From the NCBI GenBank assembly GCA_035478795.1, contig DATIJJ010000001.1:1-33715 (forward strand): 33,715 bases of DNA, written 5' to 3'. A program made the position numbers and the translations under genes. The DNA comes from DATIJJ01 sp035478795. GTDB lineage: Bacteria > Pseudomonadota > Gammaproteobacteria > DSM-16500. The first letter of the stretch is position 1. Each line of letters opens with the position of its first letter. The notes under the pieces were generated by a model. The model was not told where the DNA came from, searched no databases, and saw nothing but the letters and a program-made list of their open reading frames with translations. Positions 25,269 through 33,679 of the stretch are shown in pieces.

Positions 25269-25973
25269 ATGTTTTCGAAGGCAACAGATGCAGAGAAAAA
25301 AAATTCAACTGCCACATTAAAACATGTCACTCCGCAAAAGGAACAATATCACGATTTAACCGCTAAAATGTCAGAAAAAACAGTTGTATACCCTGGCGAT
25401 CCGGAATTCAAATCTGAAGATATTTGTTCTTTAGAAAGAGGCTCTCCATTCCACTTGTGTCAAATGCATCTGGGAAACCACACAGGAACTCACATTGATT
25501 TTCCTGCTCATGTTATAAAAGGAGGAAAAACAAGCAGTGATTTTCCTATAGAAAGTCTCATCGGGTCAGGTCTGATTATTGAAGTTCCTGATACTGAGAA
25601 ATCCATTACCAAATCGTTTGTCGCGGATCAACCTATTCAATTAAATGATTTTGTTTTTTTTAAGACAGCCAATTCAAAATTATCCAAGCAAGGAAAATTT
25701 TTCGATAAATATGTTTACATTGAACCCGATGCTGCCGAAGAACTTTTAAAAAAAGGTGTAAAAATTGTTGGAATTGATTATATTAGCGTTGACCAGTATG
25801 AAGCTGAGAATCTTCCAGTCCATAATTCACTATTATCAAATAACGTTCTCATTGTTGAAGGTCTTGAATTAAACAATGCTCCCATAGGAAGATGTAAAAT
25901 TTATATCATGCCTATGAATATTCATGCGATGGATGGATTACCTGCGCGAATTTTAGCGAAACCAAAAAGATAA
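25269..25973 (+). CDS. Cyclase-family metal hydrolase (kynurenine formamidase-like)
   Basis: 234 residues. The signature H-x3-H-x-D-x3-H is present as H71, H75, D77 and H81 (GNHTGTHIDFPAHV). Other family features are YHDLTAKMSEKTVVYPGDP at the N-terminus, IVGIDYISVDQYEAENLPVH and VEGLELNNAP near the C-terminus. The family includes N-formylkynurenine formamidase (KynB), isatin hydrolase and polyketide-type cyclases; no other tryptophan-catabolism gene is near, so the true substrate is open. The protein is cytoplasmic. It ends 6 bases before the second hybrid kinase, so the two form an operon, as the oxygenase and transporter do with kinase 1. Confidence 0.87.
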   Translation: MFSKATDAEKKNSTATLKHVTPQKEQYHDLTAKMSEKTVVYPGDPEFKSEDICSLERGSPFHLCQMHLGNHTGTHIDFPAHVIKGGKTSSDFPIESLIGSGLIIEVPDTEKSITKSFVADQPIQLNDFVFFKTANSKLSKQGKFFDKYVYIEPDAAEELLKKGVKIVGIDYISVDQYEAENLPVHNSLLSNNVLIVEGLELNNAPIGRCKIYIMPMNIHAMDGLPARILAKPKR

Positions 25974-25979
25974 AGGCAA

Positions 25980-28262
25980 ATGAACATGTCAGGAAGACAC
26001 TTAAATGCTACTCTCATAACAATTAATGCCATCCTTGTGTGGGCTGCCTACTCCTGCCTCTACACCGCACTAGAGGCTAATCCTGGCACAACAACATTGG
26101 CCGGTTTTTTTTCGTTAGCAGGTGAAACTGGCCTAGATATAGTGGCCACATTATTGGCAATCAGGCTATGGAGAAAAACTGAAAAATCCTCTCCCAGGAA
26201 CATTTTGTTGATTTTTTTTCTTTCCTTTATTTCAGCTGCTGCGGCAGACTGTATTTACAACATAGCGTTAAATTTATTTCAATTTCAATATATCAATCCG
26301 ATTATAATTTCACTTTTTGATTTTCCATTCGCTTTATTTTTATTTTTTCAAGTCATGGTATGGGGCTGGATTCTTTTTGCGGACAGAAAAGCATTAACAA
26401 AAATAGTAAAATCGACATACATACCCTATGCAATAGTATCTGTTTTAATGTTTATTATGTTTATGTTTGTGATACCATGGAAAATAAAACATTTTTCCCT
26501 GCTTGGGATATTTCATGCAGTTGATACTATTCTGGAAGTAACAGGTTTTCTACTGGCAACTATTTGTCTCGCAAGAGCAAAAACGCGATTAGTTCGTTTT
26601 GCAACAACAGGATATTTACTCATAGTGTCATCTGATTTTGTCATCCGTTATCATGTTGTTTCAGGATCCGTACCTTATTTAAGCCCAATGGAATCAACTT
26701 GGATACTTGGACTTTTGTTAATATGTCTCGGCTTTTTTTTCACTCAACATCACAAAAAAAACGAGTTATTTGAATTATTGCCCATCAATAGTCTCCAATC
26801 ACAAATGGCCATGTGGTTATTAATATTATGGCTATTATCTGTGTTTTCGTTCGTTGGGCTTTATTATTTTTTTGTGCAGGAACGAGAGTATAACTTAAAT
26901 TTGATAATTAAAAATTTATTATCTCTACTGGTCCCTTTTTCAACAATAGCCATTGTGAGCAGCAATTACCTGTCAATAAAACTATCTTCGCCATTCTCCA
27001 GACTTGAAAATATTATCAATGGATTTATTAAGACAGATCATCCGGAAGTGCCAAAATCAGAAAACGAAAAAAATAATTTCATATTTGAATTCGTTTCTCT
27101 TGAGAAATTTGTGTTTGATGCATTTTTTCTTATACAAAAAAAGAACCTTTTGGAAATCGAATTTGCTCAAAAGGCAACTCAGGTTTCTCATGATATCAAA
27201 AGTCCGCTTGCTGCACTCGATGTGGTAGTGTCAAGCTTCAAAGAATTGCCTGAAGAGGGTCGGATTTTAGCGAGAAGCGCCATCAGCAGAATCAAAGATA
27301 TTGCTAATGACCTCCTTCATAAAAACCGGGATATTATTAAAAAAAATTTAAGCACTTCGCAAAGCCAGCAAGACAAAGCTCATGAGCCAGAATCTTCCCA
27401 GCTTTTGTTGAGCCTGATTGAGGACATTGTTTCAGAAAAGAGAATACAACTCACAACCAGGCCAGATATAAAAATTATTTACGACATTGCTTTGGATTCC
27501 TATGGCCTTTTCTCTAAAGTTCAGCCTACCGAATTTAAACGATTGATCTCTAATCTGTTAAATAACAGTATCGAATCTCTCGATCAATCCGGAAAAATAC
27601 AAATAATGCTCATCTCAACAGGATCGAACATCGAGCTTCGAATAACAGATAATGGCTGCGGCATCCCTCCTGAATTGCTCAAAAAACTTGGCCAGAGAGG
27701 CCAGACTCAGGGTAAAGCAGAGGGTAGTGGACTTGGCATTTTTCATGCTCGCTCGAATTGTGAAGCTGTCGGCGGATCGTTACATATAGACTCCGAGGTC
27801 GGCAAAGGCACTTCAGTTATTATTACACTTCCAAAGGCAAATCCACCGGACTGGTTTATACCAGAACTAAAATTAGCAGCAGGTTCAGTTGTATTTATTC
27901 TGGATGATGATTTTTCTATAAAAGAAGTTTGGCGACAACGATTTGATCAGATAAATGCTAAAGATCACCGTATCGAAGTCCATTACTTCTCAACGCCCGA
28001 TGAGTTTGAATCAAACTTTAACATTCTTGATAAATCAAAATCAGTTCATTATCTTCTTGATTATGAAATCATGGGTGAAAAGAAAACAGGGCTGGATGTT
28101 GCTGAGAAATTATGTCTTGGCAGTCAAGCTATTCTTATAACTTCACACTGGGAGGAGGCTTCAATCCAGACGCGATGCAGCGAACAGAGAATTCATTTGA
28201 TCCCCAAAGGATTAGCGGGATTTGTACCAATAAAAATTTTATCGGAGAAAAAATCTGTATAG
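25980..28262 (+). CDS. Membrane hybrid histidine kinase with C-terminal receiver (kinase 2)
   Basis: 760 residues. About nine membrane helices lie in residues 8-340, as a block of seven then a pair, as in kinase 1. Then come a linker and the phosphoacceptor box with H404 (QVSHDIKSPLAAL). The ATPase domain has NLLNNSIESLD (N box), TDNGCGIPPE (G1) and GSGLGIFHA (G2). The receiver has ILDDD, acceptor D694 (YLLDYEI), ITSHWEE and LIPKG (Lys). All motifs look intact. The sensor blocks of both kinases share an IYN element after helix 2 and an SSD motif in helix 6. AAAGG sits 3 bases before the first ATG and 9 before a second ATG at 25986, which may be the true start. The gene ends 11 bases from the convergent nucleosidase. 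The ligand is unknown. Confidence 0.9.
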   Translation: MNMSGRHLNATLITINAILVWAAYSCLYTALEANPGTTTLAGFFSLAGETGLDIVATLLAIRLWRKTEKSSPRNILLIFFLSFISAAAADCIYNIALNLFQFQYINPIIISLFDFPFALFLFFQVMVWGWILFADRKALTKIVKSTYIPYAIVSVLMFIMFMFVIPWKIKHFSLLGIFHAVDTILEVTGFLLATICLARAKTRLVRFATTGYLLIVSSDFVIRYHVVSGSVPYLSPMESTWILGLLLICLGFFFTQHHKKNELFELLPINSLQSQMAMWLLILWLLSVFSFVGLYYFFVQEREYNLNLIIKNLLSLLVPFSTIAIVSSNYLSIKLSSPFSRLENIINGFIKTDHPEVPKSENEKNNFIFEFVSLEKFVFDAFFLIQKKNLLEIEFAQKATQVSHDIKSPLAALDVVVSSFKELPEEGRILARSAISRIKDIANDLLHKNRDIIKKNLSTSQSQQDKAHEPESSQLLLSLIEDIVSEKRIQLTTRPDIKIIYDIALDSYGLFSKVQPTEFKRLISNLLNNSIESLDQSGKIQIMLISTGSNIELRITDNGCGIPPELLKKLGQRGQTQGKAEGSGLGIFHARSNCEAVGGSLHIDSEVGKGTSVIITLPKANPPDWFIPELKLAAGSVVFILDDDFSIKEVWRQRFDQINAKDHRIEVHYFSTPDEFESNFNILDKSKSVHYLLDYEIMGEKKTGLDVAEKLCLGSQAILITSHWEEASIQTRCSEQRIHLIPKGLAGFVPIKILSEKKSV

Positions 28263-28273
28263 GAAGGCGATAA

Positions 28274-29017
28274 TTACTCAGAAAGATTTTCTATTTCCTG
28301 TCCCATCAGAATGGCACATAATTTCTGAACTTTATCTGCCAAATGGATAATCAACTTATCAAAATTATTGGTAAATTGATTTTGTGGGCATTCATGGGTA
28401 TCGACAAGATCGGTAACAATTTTCAATCCAACAAAGGAAACGCCACGCATCTGTGCAACTTCAGCAATGCCTGCTGCTTCCATCTCTTTTACGGCGGCAT
28501 TATTCCTGTTCATTTGATCATTTTCTTGCTGACTGGAAAGTAACGATGCACCAGTCGAGATGACACCCTCTTTAAGACCCAATCTTTTCGCAATGAACGG
28601 AATAGGCAAACACTTGTATGAACCTACTCCATAATTCAAAAAGTGCATATCCGGATGAAACAATCTGTCGTGATACTTGATTGCTTCTGTGCTTACATAT
28701 ACATCACCCGGCATGGAACCATTTTTCTGAAAACCACCGGCTGTACCAGCGTTTATTAATATATCAGGATTGAAAGTTTTTAAAGCTTCCCATGCAACCA
28801 GATTCAACCCTTGTGTTCCTATTCGATCGACACCGTGGCTAACACATTTCCCACTCACAACTAAAATAATCTTCCCTTTTTCAACATCCGCCTCATAAGC
28901 TTTTATAGGCAAAAAAACATCTATTTTATGCTCAATTTCTTTCATTTTCATTTGTTGAATAATTGGCTGCGCTTCTTTGTTCATCGCGACTAAAAGCATA
29001 ATTTTTTGAATAGCCAT
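28274..29017 (-). CDS. MTA/SAH nucleosidase-like phosphorylase-family enzyme
   Basis: 247 residues, the usual size. The family hydrolyses the N-glycosidic bond of methylthioadenosine, S-adenosylhomocysteine or related nucleosides. Visible marks are the N-terminal AMNKEAQPI with catalytic Glu15, INAGTAGGF (base and ribose pocket), EMEAAGIAEVAQ, and IVTDLVD, whose Asp corresponds to the catalytic Asp of the usual SD motif. Extra loops near DRLFHPDMHF resemble the plant-type branch more than E. coli Mtn. A TATAAT (29058-29053 on this strand) lies about 36 bases before the ATG; the ribosome site is weak. It is convergent with kinase 2. By removing SAM by-products, such enzymes link to autoinducer metabolism, though that link is only contextual here. 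Confidence 0.85.
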   Translation of the reverse strand: MAIQKIMLLVAMNKEAQPIIQQMKMKEIEHKIDVFLPIKAYEADVEKGKIILVVSGKCVSHGVDRIGTQGLNLVAWEALKTFNPDILINAGTAGGFQKNGSMPGDVYVSTEAIKYHDRLFHPDMHFLNYGVGSYKCLPIPFIAKRLGLKEGVISTGASLLSSQQENDQMNRNNAAVKEMEAAGIAEVAQMRGVSFVGLKIVTDLVDTHECPQNQFTNNFDKLIIHLADKVQKLCAILMGQEIENLSE

Positions 29018-29106
29018 AAAATATCCATAAAATAATATATTTCAAAAAAAGCATTATATACATTCGCCGGTTCCGGTGTTAGTTGAAGTGTCATAACTAA
29101 ATTCCG

Positions 29107-29796
29107 CTACACCCCATTCTTAAAAACCACCCCACGCCCCATCCCCGCAAATTCAAAAATCGTTTCAAGTATTTTATTCCCCGCCTTACCGGGTGCACGA
29201 CTGCCCAACCTCTTAAACAACGTATAAAAAAATGCATTTTCTCTGAATGATCCAAGAAGAAATGCCTCACGCTGTGGACGAATATAGTGAATTTTTTTCT
29301 GCGCTTCCTGAATGCTCTTTTCCAGTTGATAGGGGTTATCCGCATTTTTAGTTTCTATTCCTATCGCCTGAGTAAAACTCAACACCTCACATTTGACCTC
29401 TTGAAATAACGGATCAGCTCGCATGACATCCCCAAAATAATCCTGATCAGACTCACCCTTGTTACAACAATGACATACCACATTAGCGCAATAACACAGA
29501 CTCAGCCCACTGCTCACCACTGTTCCAGCACCCAGCACCAGCGTTAAAAAAAAGAGTCCCGTCTTGATGTTGGCTTTGTCTATAGTAGGAATGTCTCCCG
29601 GTTCATTGCAAAGGGCCCAGGTTGAGGCAATAAAACCAGTCAGCGAAATGAGACTGATTGCCATACAGGCATAGCCCAGTTTGTTGGCAGGCTTTTTTAT
29701 TTTTTTTAAATTTGATTTTAGAGAATGCAGCACAGCAGCTTGTGAAAGAAATTTTTTCTTTGGCAACAAGGGTGACGAATCACTATCGTTCATCAT
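29107..29796 (-). CDS. Two-helix cysteine-rich protein, unknown function
   Basis: 229 residues. A basic N-terminal region (KKKFLSQ, LKKIKKPANK) is followed by two membrane helices at about 40-62 and 79-102. A cysteine cluster follows directly (LCYCANVVCHCCNKG, five Cys in 12 residues). The C-terminal 115 residues are soluble, ending in an amphipathic KILETIFEFAG helix. There is no signal peptide. The cysteine cluster next to a helix could bind metal or be acylated. AGAGGA lies upstream of a double ATG. The gene follows the glycosyltransferase by 24 bases. Family unrecognised; a host-membrane effector is possible but unproven. Confidence 0.7.
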   Translation of the reverse strand: MMNDSDSSPLLPKKKFLSQAAVLHSLKSNLKKIKKPANKLGYACMAISLISLTGFIASTWALCNEPGDIPTIDKANIKTGLFFLTLVLGAGTVVSSGLSLCYCANVVCHCCNKGESDQDYFGDVMRADPLFQEVKCEVLSFTQAIGIETKNADNPYQLEKSIQEAQKKIHYIRPQREAFLLGSFRENAFFYTLFKRLGSRAPGKAGNKILETIFEFAGMGRGVVFKNGV

Positions 29797-29820
29797 TTTT
29801 TATTCCTCTTGATTTTTATA

Positions 29821-31380
29821 TTATTTCGAAAACACAACCACTTCATCCCGGCCAATCCTGCCAGCCATCATCACGTGCAAGTTTTTTCGAACACTTTCAG
29901 GCAACACGTAATAATTTTCTTTTGATGTCACAAAAAAAACTGATTTCACCTGCGTTTTACTGATATCAGAAACAAACTGTGGCGATTCTTCATTTGACAT
30001 ATTAAGCAAATATTTGATCGCGATACCATCACGTCCTTCGTGATAAAATGCCAATTTCGCATGATTTTTTTCACGAATAACTTCAACCTGCCTGACAAAA
30101 TCCCGTGTTTTATTCGAATCTACATTTATTTTTTCTACAATAAAAACATTCGCGGAAAAAAATGTCGCGACAGCCAGAAAAAAAACAGTATCATTATTTC
30201 GTATGATCACCATCATCATTTGAATAACAATAAAAAACGCTGTCAAAAAATAATAGGGCAACACTACCTGTTTTTGATAGAGAACATATAACACACCCAG
30301 AGCAAGCAGTGGCAATAGCCGACAAAGCCAATAAAATCCTTTTTTCGTCCAATGTAAAAATCCATTCAGTATCGTCACAATCAAATACGAACACACCAGG
30401 GCCAGCGCTGGCGAAATAGACAGAATATAACGAACTTTTTTATCTGCCGGAATACTCAACCCCAGCATGATTACCAAAATCCACCCTGCCAGGGATCGCA
30501 AAAAACGAATCGATTGTGTCGGATTTTTTTTAAAAAAACGCGAGACACTTCCCGCCAAAATCAAAATAGCTAACGGATAAGTGATAGCATACGCACCGAT
30601 ACTTTCCTTAAAATAAAAATAATGGGGTGGCGTACGATTCACTTCCATCCGCCCGGCAATTTCCATATGAAAAACGTTTTGCATGAAAGCATCACCGCCC
30701 ACATGATGCGCAATGGCCAACAATATTCCGGTGCAGGCAATCAATAATAAAAAACTGAGCATGCTAAAAATAACCCACGATCGCCAGTCTTTTTCCAACA
30801 AATAAAAAATACTCGCAACCCCTGCCGGAATAACAATCCCCACCGGCCCGCGTATGGCGAAACTTGCAACCAGCAACAAAACCATCCACCCCCAGGGCGG
30901 CGTTCGTTCCTGATATTTTGCAGATGAAATCAAATAAAAAATCCACGTCGTAGCAGCTGCGACATACATATCGAGCGAAATGGTTCTGGCTTCCGTAATA
31001 AACGCCAGCGTAAACAACAAAAATCCCACCGCATACCAGCCCCCTTTTCGAGACTGTATCGCACCGATCAAATACGTCGCGGACAAAGTGAGCGCTGCGG
31101 CAATTGCGCTCGGTAACACCGCAACCCATTTATTGAGTGTGCCAAACAATTTGGCAGTCAAATAAATCAGGGCTGTCGATGTGCCCGGATAATCCGGATA
31201 TGGTTCCTGATATGTCGTCGGAAACCAGGCCAATCCGTGCCGACCCATTTCAAGCGCAAATAAATAAAATCGCGATTCAAACCCGATGATTTCCTGATGA
31301 CTTAACCCCGCTGTAAATAAAATCAGGCCGCAAAAAAAGATGAATGCTGCATCCAGCCTGAGGAGACGATTTGTTGCCAT
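29821..31380 (-). CDS. ArnT-like membrane glycosyltransferase (GT-C fold)
   Basis: 519 residues from the ATG at 31380, preceded by AGGA; the frame is open 14 codons further but without a better site. Eleven to twelve membrane helices, with the GT-C layout: an acidic residue in the first periplasmic loop (GFESRFYLFALEM, at the place of the common DE-x-RY motif), a helix-rich core, and a soluble C-terminal domain from about residue 415. Such enzymes move a sugar from a polyprenyl-phosphate carrier to lipid A or other envelope molecules. The acceptor is unknown, and the DE motif is degenerate (FES). It lies between two unrecognised genes on the same strand, 69 bases after one and 24 before the other. 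Confidence 0.8.
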   Translation of the reverse strand: MATNRLLRLDAAFIFFCGLILFTAGLSHQEIIGFESRFYLFALEMGRHGLAWFPTTYQEPYPDYPGTSTALIYLTAKLFGTLNKWVAVLPSAIAAALTLSATYLIGAIQSRKGGWYAVGFLLFTLAFITEARTISLDMYVAAATTWIFYLISSAKYQERTPPWGWMVLLLVASFAIRGPVGIVIPAGVASIFYLLEKDWRSWVIFSMLSFLLLIACTGILLAIAHHVGGDAFMQNVFHMEIAGRMEVNRTPPHYFYFKESIGAYAITYPLAILILAGSVSRFFKKNPTQSIRFLRSLAGWILVIMLGLSIPADKKVRYILSISPALALVCSYLIVTILNGFLHWTKKGFYWLCRLLPLLALGVLYVLYQKQVVLPYYFLTAFFIVIQMMMVIIRNNDTVFFLAVATFFSANVFIVEKINVDSNKTRDFVRQVEVIREKNHAKLAFYHEGRDGIAIKYLLNMSNEESPQFVSDISKTQVKSVFFVTSKENYYVLPESVRKNLHVMMAGRIGRDEVVVFSK

Positions 31381-31449
31381 TTGGTTTTTCCTGAAGAGGT
31401 TTGATTGGCACGAGGGATGCATTTTACGGAAGTGTGGGGGTTAATTCAA

Positions 31450-32634
31450 TCAGGCGGCTGAATTGGGTTTTAGCACATTATCCTGGGATGGAGCCGGATT
31501 GGCATCTTCTGCCAGATATCGCATACGTCTATTTCGCATGGCCATGGCTTTGCTGGTTCGTTCTTCTTTCACAAAATCAACCTTTTTTTCTAATTCATCA
31601 ACTTGCTGTTTTATTTCATTAACAAGTTCCATTTTACTTTCCAGCTCCTTTTGGGAATTCTTATCTGGAGAACAATGCAACATTTCCTTTTCAAGATGTG
31701 TTAAATTCAATACCCGTTGCTTTGCAACAACTGAAATATCTTCCAGCCACTCTACTCGCTGAACCTGAATTTGATCAGCACGCAGCGCCGCTTCGCAAAA
31801 ATCAGCCTGCTTTCTAACGATTTCATTTGCAATTTTTCCAGCCATTTTTTCAATCTTTTTGGTTGGCACATATGCTGATTTAAAAAGTGTATTTACAAGA
31901 ACTTCCTGGACATCTGCCTTAAATTCGTTTTGATCAAAAATTTTATGGTTCTCAAATTTTTTCTGCATAATATCAGAAATTGTTTTTGCCATTTTTTCTA
32001 TATCAACAGGTACTTTTTGCGTGCCCGCATGAACTTCAAATCGATCTCCATTTTGAACACATAAACTTAATAAAATCTTTTTAACATTTTCATAAAATTG
32101 TTCCAGAAACTGCTTTCTTTGTTCTTTAATATCTTCTTTGAGTTTCGTAACAAACTCTTCAAGTTGTGCTATATATTTTTCAATTCTCAAAAGGCATTTT
32201 GAAATCTCAGATTCCAATTGTTTTAGCAATTCGAGAAACTTTTTGATTTCGGGATTGTCCCCTTCATCTGAATGAGGACGAGCACTTAGTTCATATTGTT
32301 TAAGTCGTCCTTTTTCTTCCCGAGAGTGAGCATCATTTTCTTCATCGAGCTCAGCCTGTCTTTGTTGCTCCATTTTGTATATATCTATTAATGACCGGAT
32401 TTCATCTTGTTCGATGATGTACAGCCGCACAGCACGCAGGTATTCTTCATGTCGTTTTCTTTTACTTGCAAGAGAATTGGACGATATTTTGGCCGCTTGC
32501 AATTCTTCCGCCCTGAGGCCGAGTGGACTCGTCCGGTCGAGGTGGAGAAGATCCATCACATCGCGATTGATGTGATCCTTGTATTTTTCAAGACTCTCCA
32601 TCGTCCTAGTAAAATGATCAAAATCGTTACGCAT
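31450..32634 (-). CDS. Long coiled-coil protein, candidate effector
   Basis: 394 residues from the ATG at 32634, with GGAGG nine bases upstream; a GTG at 32640 is also in frame, three bases from the same site. The protein is soluble, strongly charged and almost entirely helical. Coiled-coil segments are evident around LLKQLESEISKCLLRIEKY, QLEEFVTKLKEDIKEQRKQF and VNEIKQQVDELEKKVDF. A basic patch, AMAMRNRRMRYLAED, precedes a short unstructured Pro/Asn/Ser/Ala tail. No signal peptide or membrane helix. The family is unknown. Such proteins are common among secreted effectors in Legionellales, which is the only basis for that idea. It is divergent from another coiled-coil gene across 246 bases. 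Confidence 0.78.
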   Translation of the reverse strand: MRNDFDHFTRTMESLEKYKDHINRDVMDLLHLDRTSPLGLRAEELQAAKISSNSLASKRKRHEEYLRAVRLYIIEQDEIRSLIDIYKMEQQRQAELDEENDAHSREEKGRLKQYELSARPHSDEGDNPEIKKFLELLKQLESEISKCLLRIEKYIAQLEEFVTKLKEDIKEQRKQFLEQFYENVKKILLSLCVQNGDRFEVHAGTQKVPVDIEKMAKTISDIMQKKFENHKIFDQNEFKADVQEVLVNTLFKSAYVPTKKIEKMAGKIANEIVRKQADFCEAALRADQIQVQRVEWLEDISVVAKQRVLNLTHLEKEMLHCSPDKNSQKELESKMELVNEIKQQVDELEKKVDFVKEERTSKAMAMRNRRMRYLAEDANPAPSQDNVLKPNSAA

Positions 32635-32750
32635 ACACACGAACCTCCACCTAACATGGAATTTCGAAAGCGATTGAGATTTACACATTTCCTAGCTGCT
32701 ATTATACCGCATATTTATTGGGCAAAGAACAAAATGTGCCCATTTTTCCA

Positions 32751-32778
32751 TTGCAAAACCTGCCAAGTCCTGTATAAT
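32751..32778 (+). promoter_or_regulatory. Candidate promoter of the rightmost coiled-coil gene
   Basis: TTGCAA (32751-32756) and a perfect TATAAT (32773-32778) with a 16-base spacer. Two more TATAAT copies follow at 32796-32801 and 32803-32808, so start-site choice is uncertain. All lie in the 246-base divergent gap between the two coiled-coil genes; the rest of that gap shows no other signal. Confidence 0.55.
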
Positions 32779-32880
32779 CGCGCGTGTTTAAGCGGTATAA
32801 TCTATAATAATCACGTTGTATTCAATTTGCGCCAAGCGGGGAAATCCTTGTATTTATTACTATTTTATTAGGAGATTCCC

Positions 32881-33567
32881 ATGTCCCAAACAAGAACACC
32901 TTTAACTACCCCCAAAACTTTAGAATACTATGGTCACGAAGGTAATTTTATGACGGCCACAGGAACATATGACCTTTTACTTACACAATTCGATAAACTG
33001 GTGACAGATCGAAAGGGCAAACTTATGAATGACCTTGACGACTATTGCACAGAGTACGAAACAGTTAAGCCATCAATTGAAACAGAACAAGCTGCTTTGA
33101 AGTCGCTTCAAGAGAAAGGAAAAGCTTTGCAGGCTAGGTTAACGGCCGCAACTCAAAAAAAAGAAGACATTCTCAAAATGCGCGTGCCCACAGAAGACGA
33201 ACTCTTGGGATTATACAGAAGGCATGGTCTAGATGATGCGAAAGTTGAACGAAACACTCTAATAATCAAAAATTCTTATCTGGCATCTATTAAAATAGCC
33301 CAAAACCAAAGAAAAATCATCGCAGATGAAGATCCGAATGATGAAGAGGTGCTTGACTTGGCCGCGAACATACCGCTGATTGATAAGTTCGTAAATAATC
33401 TGACCAACATCATAAAACAACAAAACCTCACCTACCCCGCCCCCGGCACAGTATCCTCCGGGCCGACTACCTTCACACAATCCAAATCGCCAGCCGCTCC
33501 CAAAGCCGCTGCACCTGCAAACGTGTCACCCGTACTGCAACCACGTCCAGGCGGTTTTGGTTCGTAA
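32881..33567 (+). CDS. Coiled-coil protein with Pro/Ala-rich tail, unknown function
   Basis: 228 residues. A helical, probably coiled-coil core (about 30-110, with TEQAALKSLQEKGKALQARL) leads to a second helical section up to about 180. The tail of about 45 residues is rich in Pro, Ala, Ser and Thr and ends PRPGGFGS. No signal peptide or membrane helix. AGGAGA lies 6-7 bases before the ATG. Layout (charged helical head, proline-rich tail) resembles the 1-659 gene, though I see no convincing sequence match. Family unrecognised. It has its own promoter and a strong terminator, so it is monocistronic. Confidence 0.78.
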   Translation: MSQTRTPLTTPKTLEYYGHEGNFMTATGTYDLLLTQFDKLVTDRKGKLMNDLDDYCTEYETVKPSIETEQAALKSLQEKGKALQARLTAATQKKEDILKMRVPTEDELLGLYRRHGLDDAKVERNTLIIKNSYLASIKIAQNQRKIIADEDPNDEEVLDLAANIPLIDKFVNNLTNIIKQQNLTYPAPGTVSSGPTTFTQSKSPAAPKAAAPANVSPVLQPRPGGFGS

Positions 33568-33574
33568 CTTCTCA

Positions 33575-33612
33575 CATGCCAGCCCGATATTTATCGGCTG
33601 GCATGACATTTT
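33575..33612 (+). terminator. Intrinsic terminator after the coiled-coil gene
   Basis: A hairpin of about 14 pairs with one bulged C: CATGCCAGCC plus CGATA (33575-33589) against TATCGGCTGGCATG (33592-33605), with a TT loop, followed by ACATTTT. It begins 7 bases after the stop codon. The T run is short but the stem is strong. Confidence 0.75.
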
Positions 33613-33679
33613 CCCATGCGCCCATATTTTTTATGTGATAAAATCACGCAATTTTATAATAATTGCAGCCAAAATCTGA

